Below, in pieces: positions 34,016-42,439 of a stretch of DNA of 64,000 nt. Each line of letters begins with the position of its first letter. Position 1 is the first letter of the stretch. The notes under the pieces were generated by a model that was not told the origin of the DNA, did not search any database, and saw only the letters and a program-made list of their open reading frames with translations. The stretch is from the NCBI GenBank assembly GCA_004431415.1, contig QPMI01000693.1, forward strand, positions 1 through 64,000, given 5' to 3'. The DNA is from Cyanophora paradoxa. Taxonomy: Eukaryota; Glaucocystophyceae; Cyanophorales; Cyanophoraceae. The translations under genes and the position numbers were made by a program.

Positions 34016-34666
34016 GAGGGCGTACAACTTAAACTCGCGCAGCGCCGCCTGCTCCTCGCTGAGGTTCTCTGACTTCATTCGATCGCTGTAGGGCTCGGGC
34101 GGCGTGCCCTCCTTGACGTGCATCCAAAATAGATGTAAGCACTTCCTCATGAGCTCGATGTACCTCTCGTCGCGCCTGACGTACCACGTTTGCACGCGCA
34201 GAGGAGTGAAGCAAAAAAGTTCGGCCCACTCGCGGCCCGTGATGTCCAAAAGTCCCTGTAATTGAGTCATGTAATAAGTAGGAACTTTATCGTACAGTTC
34301 GCCCTTGTACGGGCATTTCACCTCTAAAATTCTATCATTTCCTATAAGTCCGTCGGGACTACCGGCGAGGAACGGCATTTCTTTATGTTCGTGCAGTCCA
34401 GTATGTTTAATGTCCACGTTATTGTTCAACGTTTTGTAGAGAGAGACCGCGAAGGGCTCATAGTCATGCCCATAGGTTAGGGCAGGGTTGTCAAAGTTGT
34501 TTTCCTCCGCTATCCCGCTTAGCTCCGCCCAGAGGCGGGCCCTGGATTTCCAGGGGTTTATGCCGCACGCAGCCGCAAAGTTCGAGGCAGTTAGCTTTTC
34601 GCGGCGCGCCGCGTGCCACGCCGCGCTCCCCTGTTGCAAAGTCTCGCAATCTGTATCGGTATGCAT
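34010..34666 (-). CDS. YqaJ-family viral recombinase / exonuclease
   Basis: It encodes 218 residues. The family pattern is complete: QGSAAWHAARREKLTASNFA at 12-31, GINPW, GHDYEPFAVSLY, then the nuclease core SPDGLIGNDRILEVKCP near 103-119, where the Asp of SPDG and the Glu and Lys of EVK are the PD-(D/E)XK catalytic residues, and YYMTQLQGLLDITG. Such lambda-exonuclease-like enzymes trim double-stranded DNA 5' to 3' for recombination. Base composition is intermediate between the two halves of the window. The second copy (45,721) is broken by two single-base losses; this one is intact. Confidence 0.88.
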   Translation of the reverse strand: MHTDTDCETLQQGSAAWHAARREKLTASNFAAACGINPWKSRARLWAELSGIAEENNFDNPALTYGHDYEPFAVSLYKTLNNNVDIKHTGLHEHKEMPFLAGSPDGLIGNDRILEVKCPYKGELYDKVPTYYMTQLQGLLDITGREWAELFCFTPLRVQTWYVRRDERYIELMRKCLHLFWMHVKEGTPPEPYSDRMKSENLSEEQAALREFKLYALL

Positions 34667-34716
34667 AGCTTAGCCTCGCAGTAGCGTTTAGAATTTCTTG
34701 ATGTGTGCAATTGCAA

Positions 34717-34962
34717 ATGTCTGATAATCAGACTACCCTCCCACCGCTATCGGGGTACATCCGAGATTACACTAAGCAGGTAAACGGGCTGATCGGCTGG
34801 GTGAAAGAAGAGATCCCCAATACAATGCGAGACGGCGGCATGGCTGCGACGTATTTGCGCGATGTGGCACGCCGAGGCCTCGAGTCCAGGGTAGACATCC
34901 GAACGTATGAGCCGCCGGTGACACATAGAGAAAGCCCGCGTTTTACCCCTCGGCTTAGTTAA
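34717..34962 (+). CDS. Small protein at the GC-rich/AT-rich boundary
   Basis: It encodes 81 residues from ATG 34,717 (MSDNQTTLPPLSGYIRDYTK), with amphipathic helices (KEEIPNTMRDGGMAATYLRD) and no membrane segment. Its 3' end lies inside the left arm of a 25-base inverted repeat, immediately before the AT-rich sequence begins. It is divergent from the YqaJ gene with a 50-base gap. The natural 3' end could have been altered if the boundary is a recombination join. Confidence 0.5.
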   Translation: MSDNQTTLPPLSGYIRDYTKQVNGLIGWVKEEIPNTMRDGGMAATYLRDVARRGLESRVDIRTYEPPVTHRESPRFTPRLS

Positions 34963-35216
34963 ATTAAATTTTGTTAATAATTTACCTATATTTCTTTTAT
35001 ATTTTACGATAATTTAAGTGAAATTTATCTTTTATTGTTGTCTTTTATGTGTGTATTTCGTATATATTACTATTAAATTGTTACTGAAATTTTTCTTAAT
35101 TGTAATTCCGATGCAATTCACTCGAATCTATCGTAATCATTTTAATCTGAGGTGGATCTTTAACTAATCTAAATTATATCTCGCCTCAGTTTAAAACGCG
35201 GGCTTTCTCTATGTGT
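34921..35216. repeat. 25-base perfect inverted repeat spanning the GC/AT boundary
   Basis: Positions 34,921-34,945 and 35,192-35,216 are exact reverse complements (core AGAAAGCCCGCG). The 246 bases between them are strongly AT-rich without a gene. The left arm is the last GC-rich sequence before the AT-rich replicon. This could be a terminal hairpin, an integration scar or a replication-fork structure. The pair is preserved in the second direct copy near 46,628 and 46,900. Confidence 0.75.
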
Positions 35217-35560
35217 GATATTACGCATTATCGTGTATAATTATATGAAAAATATGAATATGCATTTTAACTTTAAATATTTGTAAATTATGTATTAATT
35301 TATATTGATAATATGTGTGAATTTATAATGGAGTTCCATGGAAAAATAATAAAATGTTCCGTGGGATTAAATGCGATGATAATATTAATTTGATATGGTG
35401 CGTTTTCTTACGTAAAACAGCTATAAGTCGTCAGACAAGCTGCCTCGGCTGCGCCTGTGCTGTATGGAATGTGGGGAAATATTAAATATGAACATGTTGA
35501 GATTGTATGAATGATATAATGTTTTTGTTATAGGTTCTAAGTGTAAATGGTGCATTTATT
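34963..35560. other. AT-rich non-coding stretch
   Basis: No gene was found here. It contains the loop and right arm of the 25-base inverted repeat and further low-complexity AT-rich sequence. One isolated GC-richer patch (CAAGCTGCCTCGGCTGCGCC near 35,437) stands out. Confidence 0.5.
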
Positions 35561-35609
35561 CATTTGAAGGAGACCACCACCCATTTAATTGGAAATTTAA
35601 ATATTAACA

Positions 35610-36290
35610 CTGAGTTGCATTATGTCCAATTAAACAGTTGATATAATGGGATTCTGTTTTTTACCGTTATAAAATTGTATCTGATGTGCATTATGTCCTT
35701 TTAAACAATCATTGAGATTGCTGTGTATTTTGTTGGAATACATGATTACTGCATTATGTCCAATTAAACAATTGATAAAATGGGATTCTGTTTTTTACTG
35801 TGATAAAATTGTGTCTGATGTGCATTATGTCCAATTAAACAATCGTTGAGATATCGGATGAAAATAATTCACTCGTTACTGCATTATGTCCGATTAAACA
35901 ATTGATGGAATATCGGATGAAAATAATTCACTCGTTACTGCATTATGTCCAATTAAACAATCGATGAAATATCGGATGAAAATAATTCACTCGTTACTGC
36001 ATTATGTCGAATTAAACAATTGATGGAATATGGGATGAAAATAATTCACTCGTTACTGCATTATGTCTAATTAAACAATTGATAAAATGGGATTCTGTTT
36101 TTTACCGTTATAAAATTGTGTCTGTGGTGTATTATGTCCAATTAAACATTTGAAGAGATTGACGAGATAAAAATAATAAAAAGTGTCACTGAGTTGCATT
36201 ATGTCCAATTAAACAATTGATAAAATGGGATTCTGTTTTTTACCGTTACAAAATTGTATCTGATGTGCATTTTGTCGAATTGCTTGTATT
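35610..36290. repeat. Tandem array of GCATTATGTCCAATTAAACA repeats
   Basis: About eleven copies of a 20-24 base core (TGCATTATGTCCAATTAAAC with one or two changes) lie 58-75 bases apart. The intervals fall into two recurring types, one with GGGATTCTGTTTTTTACCG and one with GATGAAAATAATTCACTCG. No gene is present. Such arrays act as plasmid or viral origins, partition sites or telomere-near repeats. The array is duplicated at about 47,320-47,990. Confidence 0.8.
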
Positions 36291-36399
36291 AAACTGTTTT
36301 GCTCTTCTATGTATTCGATCTTAATTTAATGTGAAGGTTACGTTAATGTTTAAAAGTTACATGGAGTTACGTGATGGGTTACGTAGAGATTTTACGATT

Positions 36400-36650
36400 A
36401 CTAAGACCATTCTCAGTGTTAAAATGGTTGATTTATCGTTATTTTGTCACTGTGAGTTACGGTTACGCAACTTTTTGAATTCTTTCTGAAAATTTGGCTG
36501 GGGGTCTTTTTATAGGTGAAGGTCTAAAACTTGCGTAACCACGTAACTTGCGTAACCTCTACGACATTATGGTGTCATTTCTCTATTATTTAGGTTACGT
36601 AACGTTTTTACTTACGTAACTTGTGTAACCTTAACGTAACCTTGTTATTC
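36400..36650. repeat. GCGTAAC intergenic element, copy 1
   Basis: A block of about 190-250 bases begins with a CCATTCTCAGTGTTA-like part, then GGTTACGCAACTTTTTGAATTC, a G-run with CTTTTTATAGGTG, then alternating GCGTAAC words and two TTACGTAACG palindromic words. It recurs between other genes of the AT-rich part and covers the 300-base gap before the gene at 36,719. Confidence 0.8.
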
Positions 36651-36718
36651 TTACATTTAATCATTGTTATACTATGATATCATGATAACTAAAAATGATA
36701 TATGATAATTGCTTATCT

Positions 36719-37180
36719 TTAACCACGTAGAGATGTTAGATGATCACAATCGAACATCTTAAAGATCTTGCATATCTCATTTTCAGGATCGGTGACATAC
36801 CATAGACGGTGTCGCTTATCAAATAAAGCGCCTTGGTTTTTAATGTATTTACGTAATGATGCCTGGGTAAATATACGTTTAGCTTCTATTTCAGGTAGTT
36901 TAGTTTTAATGTCACCAACGAAATATAGACGTTTCGGGCGATTATGATAATCAGGATCGATAACAGTGGGGTTTATTGTAGGAAAGTGTTTTAAGATTCT
37001 ATGAAACTTGTGTGAAACAAACCAATACCCTGTGTCATCATCGAATTTAACGCCACAATCTTTGATATCAAATATTGATCTGAAACAAGTATTACGGAGG
37101 TTGCTTATATCCAATAAGAAAGCGCCGTAGTAATGGTGCGGCTCGTTTGTGGTGTTTCCGAAATAAATGAATTGATCCAT
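36719..37180 (-). CDS. DUF5710-like repeat protein
   Basis: It encodes 153 residues. Two segments resemble each other and the small DUF5710 domain: one with GVKFDDDTGYWFVSHKF and one with IKNQGALFDKRHRLWYVTD, both ending in the W-aromatic-V signature. DUF5710 domains occur in primases, topoisomerases and mobile-element proteins and probably bind nucleic acid. Flanked on both sides by the intergenic repeat element. Confidence 0.55.
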   Translation of the reverse strand: MDQFIYFGNTTNEPHHYYGAFLLDISNLRNTCFRSIFDIKDCGVKFDDDTGYWFVSHKFHRILKHFPTINPTVIDPDYHNRPKRLYFVGDIKTKLPEIEAKRIFTQASLRKYIKNQGALFDKRHRLWYVTDPENEICKIFKMFDCDHLTSLRG

Positions 37181-37299
37181 TTGTAATCAGATGTTAAAAA
37201 GATTGTCAATTTTTCATAAATCCTTCTCTGTAAAGTTTTGGTTAAACAATTGGAAAGTTGCGGTTACACAACGGTTACACGGCGGTTACACTTGGTTAC

Positions 37300-37583
37300 G
37301 CGGGGTTACAGGTGAGGTTACGTAGTGATTTTTCGATAAACCATACCATTTTCAGTGTGGTAATCGATAAAAATAACCATTTAGATACAGGGAGGTTACG
37401 GTTACGCAACTTTTTGAATTCTTTTTAAAAAAATGGCGGGGGGTCTTTTTATAGGTGGAGGTCTAAAACTTGCGTAACCGCGTAACTTGCGTAACCTGAC
37501 GAGATTTATGGTGTCTTTTTGGTATTTTTAAGGTTACGTAACGTTTTTTCTTACGTAACCTGTGTAACCTTAACGTAACCTTA
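37300..37583. repeat. GCGTAAC intergenic element, copy 2
   Basis: It has the same block order as the element near 36,400-36,650, including CCATTTTCAGTGTGG, the G-run with CTTTTTATAGGTG, and GCGTAAC words. It sits between the divergent genes at 37,180 and 37,738 and fills their 557-base gap together with unmatched AT-rich sequence. Confidence 0.8.
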
Positions 37584-37737
37584 TTATAACATCTAAAATT
37601 CATCTGTTATCAAACGGTAGCGGTGTGATACATTTGATCGTGTTATGAGAAGCGATAGGATCCACTTGTGAAGCGATGAAAAAATGAAGCAAATCTTAAA
37701 ACTTAAACAATAAGTGAGATACAGCGGAATATACAAT

Positions 37738-38214
37738 ATGAACGCGTTCGATATCCTGACCTACATTAAGAGTATTACCCATATTCCCGTTCTCATCGAT
37801 GCTGAGCTATCTTTAAAGAAGGCAAACCCTAACACTATCTGTATTGTGCCGTATGATACTAAATATCGTGCGTATTTCGAAATGTTTCGTAAAAACTCGG
37901 GATATTCACCTAATACCCGTTTCGTCTGCTTTCTCACATTAGAGACTCACTATATTCTTGTTCCGGTTCTAACTGAAACATCGTGTAAATCGTTTATCTC
38001 TAAGATCATCTCTAAATGGTCTGCTAACCTTCCTACTGAATCTAATGAAACTAAGGAGTGCGTCATATGTCTCGATGATTGTAAAAGTAAAATACAAATG
38101 TCTTGTTTGACATGTTTCGCCAAAATGTGCAACACATGCTATTTACAGTTGAAGAGATCAGAGAGCTTTAAATGTCCGATCTGTCGTAATGACATAAAGA
38201 CGCAACGTGATTAA
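37738..38214 (+). CDS. RING-finger protein, probable E3 ubiquitin ligase (paralogue 1)
   Basis: It encodes 158 residues from ATG 37,738. The C-terminal 60 residues hold a RING-type zinc finger: ECVICLDDC, SCLTCFAKMCNTCYL, FKCPICRND. The N-terminal 95 residues form a beta/alpha domain (MNAFDILTYIKSITHIPVL) also seen in the convergent gene at 39,153. Viral RING proteins often redirect host ubiquitin; the target here is unknown. Confidence 0.75.
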   Translation: MNAFDILTYIKSITHIPVLIDAELSLKKANPNTICIVPYDTKYRAYFEMFRKNSGYSPNTRFVCFLTLETHYILVPVLTETSCKSFISKIISKWSANLPTESNETKECVICLDDCKSKIQMSCLTCFAKMCNTCYLQLKRSESFKCPICRNDIKTQRD

Positions 38215-38254
38215 TGTAAAAATTGATGGAAGATAAAAGTTTTTCCGCTCTGAC

Positions 38255-38458
38255 ATGAAAGAGAAAATGAATAATGGACATTGGGTGACTTTGGCGACAT
38301 TGCATAATAAGAAGATTGAGCTTATCCATCGGGAGATTGACCTTAAACACACAAAAAGACAAGACCATGAAAGACTACAAAATGTTAAACAGTATATTGA
38401 TGCAATCGATGTAATGATAGATGTAGTGAATACAATCGCTAAAATTAAGACCATGTGA
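38255..38458 (+). CDS. Small coiled-coil protein
   Basis: It encodes 67 residues, charged and helical (KIELIHREIDLKHTKRQDHE, then a hydrophobic DAIDVMIDVVNTIAKIKTM). It starts 41 bases after the RING gene in the same direction. It is identical in the second copy. No family recognised. Confidence 0.5.
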   Translation: MKEKMNNGHWVTLATLHNKKIELIHREIDLKHTKRQDHERLQNVKQYIDAIDVMIDVVNTIAKIKTM

Positions 38459-38476
38459 ATTTCATCGATGTTTTTA

Positions 38477-38776
38477 TTACTTCTGTGTGCGTTTTTCAAG
38501 CTTCTGTCTCAATCTGAATGTAATAACGCTACCATCATGTCGTGCCTTCCCCCTTTGAATCGCTTTCGATATTTCCCTGGGTGTGTTCTCATCGAAATCA
38601 ATGAATCGGGAAACCTTCTTTTTAAACTCTCTCTGTAAATATCCGGGTAGTTGGTTGATATTACACCCATCGTTTTTCTTAACAAGATTCTCGTAAATAA
38701 TGCTACTGCGGTCATCCTGTGATAAATCGGGATTTTGAAGCTGTTCTATGAAAGCGTCGGGAATCCGTGAAGTCAT
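38477..38776 (-). CDS. Small charged helical protein
   Basis: It encodes 99 residues, Arg/Lys-rich at the C-terminus (RGKARHDGSVITFRLRQKLE). It converges with the small coiled-coil gene, with an 18-base gap. It is intact in both direct copies. No family recognised. Confidence 0.52.
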   Translation of the reverse strand: MTSRIPDAFIEQLQNPDLSQDDRSSIIYENLVKKNDGCNINQLPGYLQREFKKKVSRFIDFDENTPREISKAIQRGKARHDGSVITFRLRQKLEKRTQK

Positions 38777-38849
38777 TGTAGGTTACACTGTCTATTTTGG
38801 CGGGTTGTCATTTTTTGCATCGGTTACATAGAGGTTACAAGAAGTTACA

Positions 38850-39132
38850 GATGAGTTACGCAACAGGCTACGTAGATATTTCACAATTGCAAGACGACTT
38901 TCAGTGTTATAATACAGGAGATTTAGTATTTTTAACACTGGCGGTTACGGTTACGCAACTTTTTGAATTCTTTTTAAAAAATGGCGGGGGGTCTTTCTCA
39001 GATAAAATAGTGAAAACTTGCGTAACCGCGTAACTTGCGTAACCTCTACGACATTATGGTGTCATTTCTCTATTATTTTGGGTTACGTAACGTTTTTATC
39101 TACGTAACTTGTGTAACCTTAACGTAACCTTA
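38850..39132. repeat. GCGTAAC intergenic element, copy 3
   Basis: It has the same block order as the other copies but lacks the CTTTTTATAGG word, having CTTTCTCAGATAAAATAG instead. It fills the 376-base gap between 38,776 and 39,153. Confidence 0.8.
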
Positions 39133-39152
39133 TTATTTAACATTCATCTTTC

Positions 39153-39689
39153 TTATTCATTTGCATATAACTTAGGCTCTAATGCTTCCATTCCGTCAAA
39201 AAATAGCTTAGTTCTACAAACTGAACACTTAGCATTCTCATGTGATTCAAGTGAAGAGAGGAAACACTTAGGACAAACTAGTGTATTGCAAACGATACAG
39301 CCTTTATTACTTACATTGGTGTCAATGTTTTCAAGACAGATAGGACATGTTTCATTCGGACTCTCAAAGTTTTCCCTCGCGAATGATTTAATAATGATTT
39401 CTACAAACCATTTGGTGTTCTCGTCATCAAGATATGGGACTAACATGTAACGATGTTTATATGATAATGCAAAACGAATAGGTTGAAGGGCATGATATCC
39501 CGCCTTTTCTTTCCATGCATCAAATACCCCTTTATTCTTGCGGTTCTGTTGAATAAAGTATATAATCTGTCTTTCGTTGGCTTTCATTAAGAATTTCGTA
39601 TAATTCTTATCATTCAGTTTATCTGATGCATTGACTACGGGATATGGCGAAATCGATTCTATAAGTTTCAATATATCGTTTAAATTCAT
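39153..39689 (-). CDS. RING-finger protein, probable E3 ubiquitin ligase (paralogue 2)
   Basis: It encodes 178 residues. The RING finger is ETCPICLENI, CIVCNTLVCPKCFL, AKCSVCRTKLF. The N-terminal domain (MNLNDILKLIESISPYPVV) aligns with that of the RING gene at 37,738, so they arose by duplication and now lie in opposite orientation. It is intact in the second copy at 50,856. Confidence 0.75.
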   Translation of the reverse strand: MNLNDILKLIESISPYPVVNASDKLNDKNYTKFLMKANERQIIYFIQQNRKNKGVFDAWKEKAGYHALQPIRFALSYKHRYMLVPYLDDENTKWFVEIIIKSFARENFESPNETCPICLENIDTNVSNKGCIVCNTLVCPKCFLSSLESHENAKCSVCRTKLFFDGMEALEPKLYANE

Positions 39690-39728
39690 TGGGTTGTGCT
39701 ACTATCTGTTACAGTTTCTTTAATTAAC

Positions 39729-40100
39729 TTAGAGTTTCTCAATGTCGAACACTCTTTTAAGAACGCCATCAATTCTTACAGCATGTGATTTAATCCCGAA
39801 AATGCGCTTAATCACGATTCCGATGGCTGTTTTTGAAATCGGAAAGTCTATAAGCTCTTCTATTTCAGCATGGATTACATCGGAAGGTGTATAATCACCG
39901 TCATTACTTAACCTGTAACTATGCATTAAATACGCTTCCACATGGGACATCTCATGTTGATATTCGCCCATCTCATGTTGATATTTGCCCATCCCATGTT
40001 GATATTCGCCCATCTCATGTTGATATTTGCCCATCTCATGTTGATATTCGCCCATTTCCATTTCATCCGTTACAATTTCAATGTATTCGATGCCTTCCAT
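39729..40100 (-). CDS. Protein with EYQHEMGK repeats
   Basis: It encodes 123 residues. Residues 12-50 consist of five to six repeats of the type MGEYQHE / MGKYQHE, produced by a 24-base DNA repeat. The C-terminal 70 residues (EIEELIDFPISKTAIGIVIK) look like a winged-helix DNA-binding domain, as in the C-termini of some viral primase-helicases. It may regulate replication or transcription of this replicon; inference only. Confidence 0.55.
   Translation of the reverse strand: MEGIEYIEIVTDEMEMGEYQHEMGKYQHEMGEYQHGMGKYQHEMGEYQHEMSHVEAYLMHSYRLSNDGDYTPSDVIHAEIEELIDFPISKTAIGIVIKRIFGIKSHAVRIDGVLKRVFDIEKL
39945..40058. repeat. 24-base tandem repeat within the EYQHEMGK gene
   Basis: CCCATCTCATGTTGATATT and variants recur five to six times and code for the octapeptide repeat on the minus strand. 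A one-base length change in one unit breaks the frame in the second copy. Confidence 0.8.
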
Positions 40101-40251
40101 GTTACACTTTACTGTTACAGATTGAAAATTTTGTTACAAGTTTTACGGTTGATGTCCAAAAATTGACGCTGTAAAACACAGAAAGGTATTTAAGGGTTTG
40201 ACTTAAAAGAGAAGTGAAAGGGATATTATCTAACTCTTATATAGAGGAATA

Positions 40252-40701
40252 ATGGCGAATACTCGGAAATCAAACCAAGAGCTTTTCGCTATTCAGAATG
40301 GGGAACCTGTCCCACCGGTTGAAAGGAATATAAAGAAGGAAAAAACAGGATTGACTGAGGAAGAACGGGAAGAAAAGGCAAGAATAAGAAGGGCAAAAGA
40401 TGCGGAGAGGAAGCGTGTAAAGTATCAGGAGATGAAACAACAAAGAATCGCAAATGGTGAGAAAACAGTTAATCCACCGGAGAGATTGGAAAAGATGGCT
40501 TTGTATATTCAGCGGCGATATGCGGAGGATGAAAAATTTAGGAATAGAAGGAAAGAGATAACGCGGAACTACCAAGAACGGAAACGCCTCGAAAAGGCTT
40601 CTAAGGTAACTGAGCAAGAGACGGCAAAGAAAGGGGGACGACCTCGTAAATACAATACTTGTAATCCCGATGCATCATCGGAAAAAATCGTAGCGAATTG
40701 A
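40252..40701 (+). CDS. Basic coiled-coil protein with AT-hook-like end
   Basis: It encodes 149 residues dominated by Arg, Lys and Glu helices (RIRRAKDAERKRVKYQEMKQ), ending with KKGGRPRKYN, an AT-hook-like GRPRK. It is preceded by TATATAGAGGA about 10 bases before the ATG. It probably binds AT-rich DNA, for instance as a bZIP-like regulator or DNA-organising protein. It is intact at 62,985-63,434 and broken near its end in the 51,954 copy. Confidence 0.65.
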   Translation: MANTRKSNQELFAIQNGEPVPPVERNIKKEKTGLTEEEREEKARIRRAKDAERKRVKYQEMKQQRIANGEKTVNPPERLEKMALYIQRRYAEDEKFRNRRKEITRNYQERKRLEKASKVTEQETAKKGGRPRKYNTCNPDASSEKIVAN

Positions 40702-40880
40702 TTGGTAGGAGGTGAAAAAATGACGCTTTACTTTCTCTTTTTTATAACCTAAGCCAAATCATTAAAGTGCCGTGGGCAACCGAAAAGCATTTAAGGACTT
40801 GCTGAGAAGATAAGGTAAAAAGGAATTCATCAATTCCTCGGATTATTTTCTTTGAGAAAGTTAAGAACCAATCGCTGAAA

Positions 40881-41344
40881 ATGAACGCTAACACGAAAAT
40901 CGCAACTCCCTGTGAGAGACTCGGTAACCTGTGCAAATTTACACCTGAGAAACATAATTGGGGGTCATTTCTCCATTGTCTCACTCCGAATACTGACAGC
41001 GAGACTGTCATAGAGTATTTCGACCATCAGATTACGGAAAGGATTAATGATGATTTGAAGAAAGGAAAAAAACCGACCTACGCCGAATGCATTCAGCCAA
41101 ACGAAATTACCCGTGTCTATCTGGATTATGACGGCTATGTGGATCTTAAACCGGATGTTGCCGATAACTACAAGGAAGCCGATGAATTCATCCGTGAGAT
41201 GCGCAACAGACTACACGAACTCACCGGTGCTACCATTGCTGTTTCAGTGCGTCATCGTCCTGTCCATTTCGTTAAGGAAGATGTGACCCAATTTAAGGTA
41301 TCGGGGCATTTCGTCTTTACCGATCTGTGCTGTCGTCATGAAGA
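40881..41344 (+). pseudogene. Truncated 5' part of the AEP primase gene
   Basis: The first 155 codons match the primase-helicase gene found in full at 52,581 and inverted at 62,806. The DxD motif (YLDYDGYV near 78-85) and the SxH motif (VSGHFVF near 139) are present. Sequence identity ends at 41,344, where GC-rich DNA of the second direct copy begins. The open frame continues into antisense GC-rich sequence, which gives a meaningless chimera. Confidence 0.75.
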
Positions 41345-41370
41345 TGCCCTTGATGCCCAAGATGCCCTTC
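41343..41370. other. Join between AT-rich primase gene and second GC-rich copy
   Basis: Three GATGCCC words lie within 25 bases exactly where primase sequence changes to helicase-exon sequence. It looks like a microhomology or template-switch join. An assembly chimera is the alternative. Confidence 0.65.
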
Positions 41371-42113
41371 GCCAGCATCTGCGGGCCGGCGGGGGTCGGC
41401 GGGGAGGGGCGGCCGCGGCTGCGCGGGCGGCTGGGGCGCACCTCGGGCTTGTAGGCCGGGTCCGAGCTGAGCACCAGCAGCCAGAGCAGGTGCCCGGCCG
41501 CCTCCGCCATGCGGTTGAAGTAGAACTCCTCCGGGCCCGTCAGCAGGCCAATCGTGCGCCACTCGCCCTTGGCGATGTGCCGGGCACGGCGCCCATGAGC
41601 AGCCGCAGGCGCTGCGCCGCGAACAGCCGGCGGGCGTCGGCATCGCGCCCGGGCTTCGGCTTGCTCGGCGTGTCGAAGTTCTCCTCCGTCATGTTCAGCG
41701 CCGCGTGCATCGCCCGCACGTCCGCGTCCTGCGATGCGCCGCGGCGCCTCAGCCGCTGCGAGCGCAGAGAGAAAGAGGCAGCGAGCACCTCCGCGAGCCG
41801 CAGCCGCGACAGACGGAGTCGATGGAGAACTGCACCGACGGGCCGGGGGCACCCTCGGCGTTCAAAGTCTGCGCCGCGGCCAGCTTGCGCTTGCGCTCGG
41901 CCAGCTCGGTCTTGCGCAGCACATCCTTGCTGTTCGGGCTGAACTGCATGCCGTCCTCCAGCGCCCGGGCCTGCGCCTCCTTTGCCTGGTCGCTGATGCC
42001 GGCCTCGAAGACCGTCCAATCGATGCCGAAGCTGTCGCCGACGCAGAGAACGTCGTACAGCGTGTTCCTCGCCAGCTTAGCCGGATCTCCGGAGGGAGCG
42101 CGAGCCGAGACAT
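41352..42113 (-). pseudogene. Second-copy 5' fragment of the spliced SF3 helicase gene
   Basis: It corresponds to the start codon (42,113), first exon, first intron and about 20 bases of the second exon, then is cut by the join at 41,352. Several one-base losses break the frame (for example near 41,582 and 41,811). It lacks the helicase core and cannot encode a working enzyme. Confidence 0.75.
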
Positions 42114-42439
42114 GCCGCCGCCGCTGCTGCTGCCGCCGCTGCTGCGAGTGCTGCGCGCGGGCTGCGAAGGCTTTGGCGCCAAGTTTCCAGCTGGTTTGAA
42201 CGAGCGGCTTGCATTGCATCGCCAGAGAGAAAAAGCGAGAAACCGACGGGGGGTTGCAGCCTGGGGGGTACGCGATTTTGAGGGGGGGAGAAGCGCGCTT
42301 CAAGTCTGAGTCTTCGCGAGTTAGGGGGGGGAAGAAGTCAACGGGGAATAAACCGTGAACGGAATCCGTTGAGACGTTGTTGTGAACCCGCGGGCACTAA
42401 CAGCTGCGCACGTAGTTCGTTGAACCCGTCTGCCGCACC

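Larger units (their letters stand above)
29627..41344. repeat. Direct repeat, copy 1 (11.7 kb)
   Basis: This segment is repeated in the same orientation at 41,352-53,043 with near identity. It begins inside the second exon of the SF3 helicase gene, crosses the GC-rich/AT-rich junction near 34,950, and ends inside the AEP primase gene. Differences between copies are mostly single-base changes in homopolymers. The join at 41,343-41,370 carries three GATGCCC words, suggesting microhomology. Confidence 0.85.

Noticed and set aside
35610-36290. CRISPR-like array
   Set aside because: Repeats are regularly spaced, but the intervals are themselves repeated in two families, and no cas genes are present.
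39942-40166. Plus-strand frame of repeated MLIFAHL peptides
   Set aside because: It is the antisense reading of the EYQHEMGK repeat; the minus-strand protein has a proper start and a folded-looking C-terminus.
40881-41942. 353-codon open frame joining primase to GC-rich sequence
   Set aside because: The second half is antisense to helicase-gene sequence beyond the duplication join; not a meaningful fusion protein.
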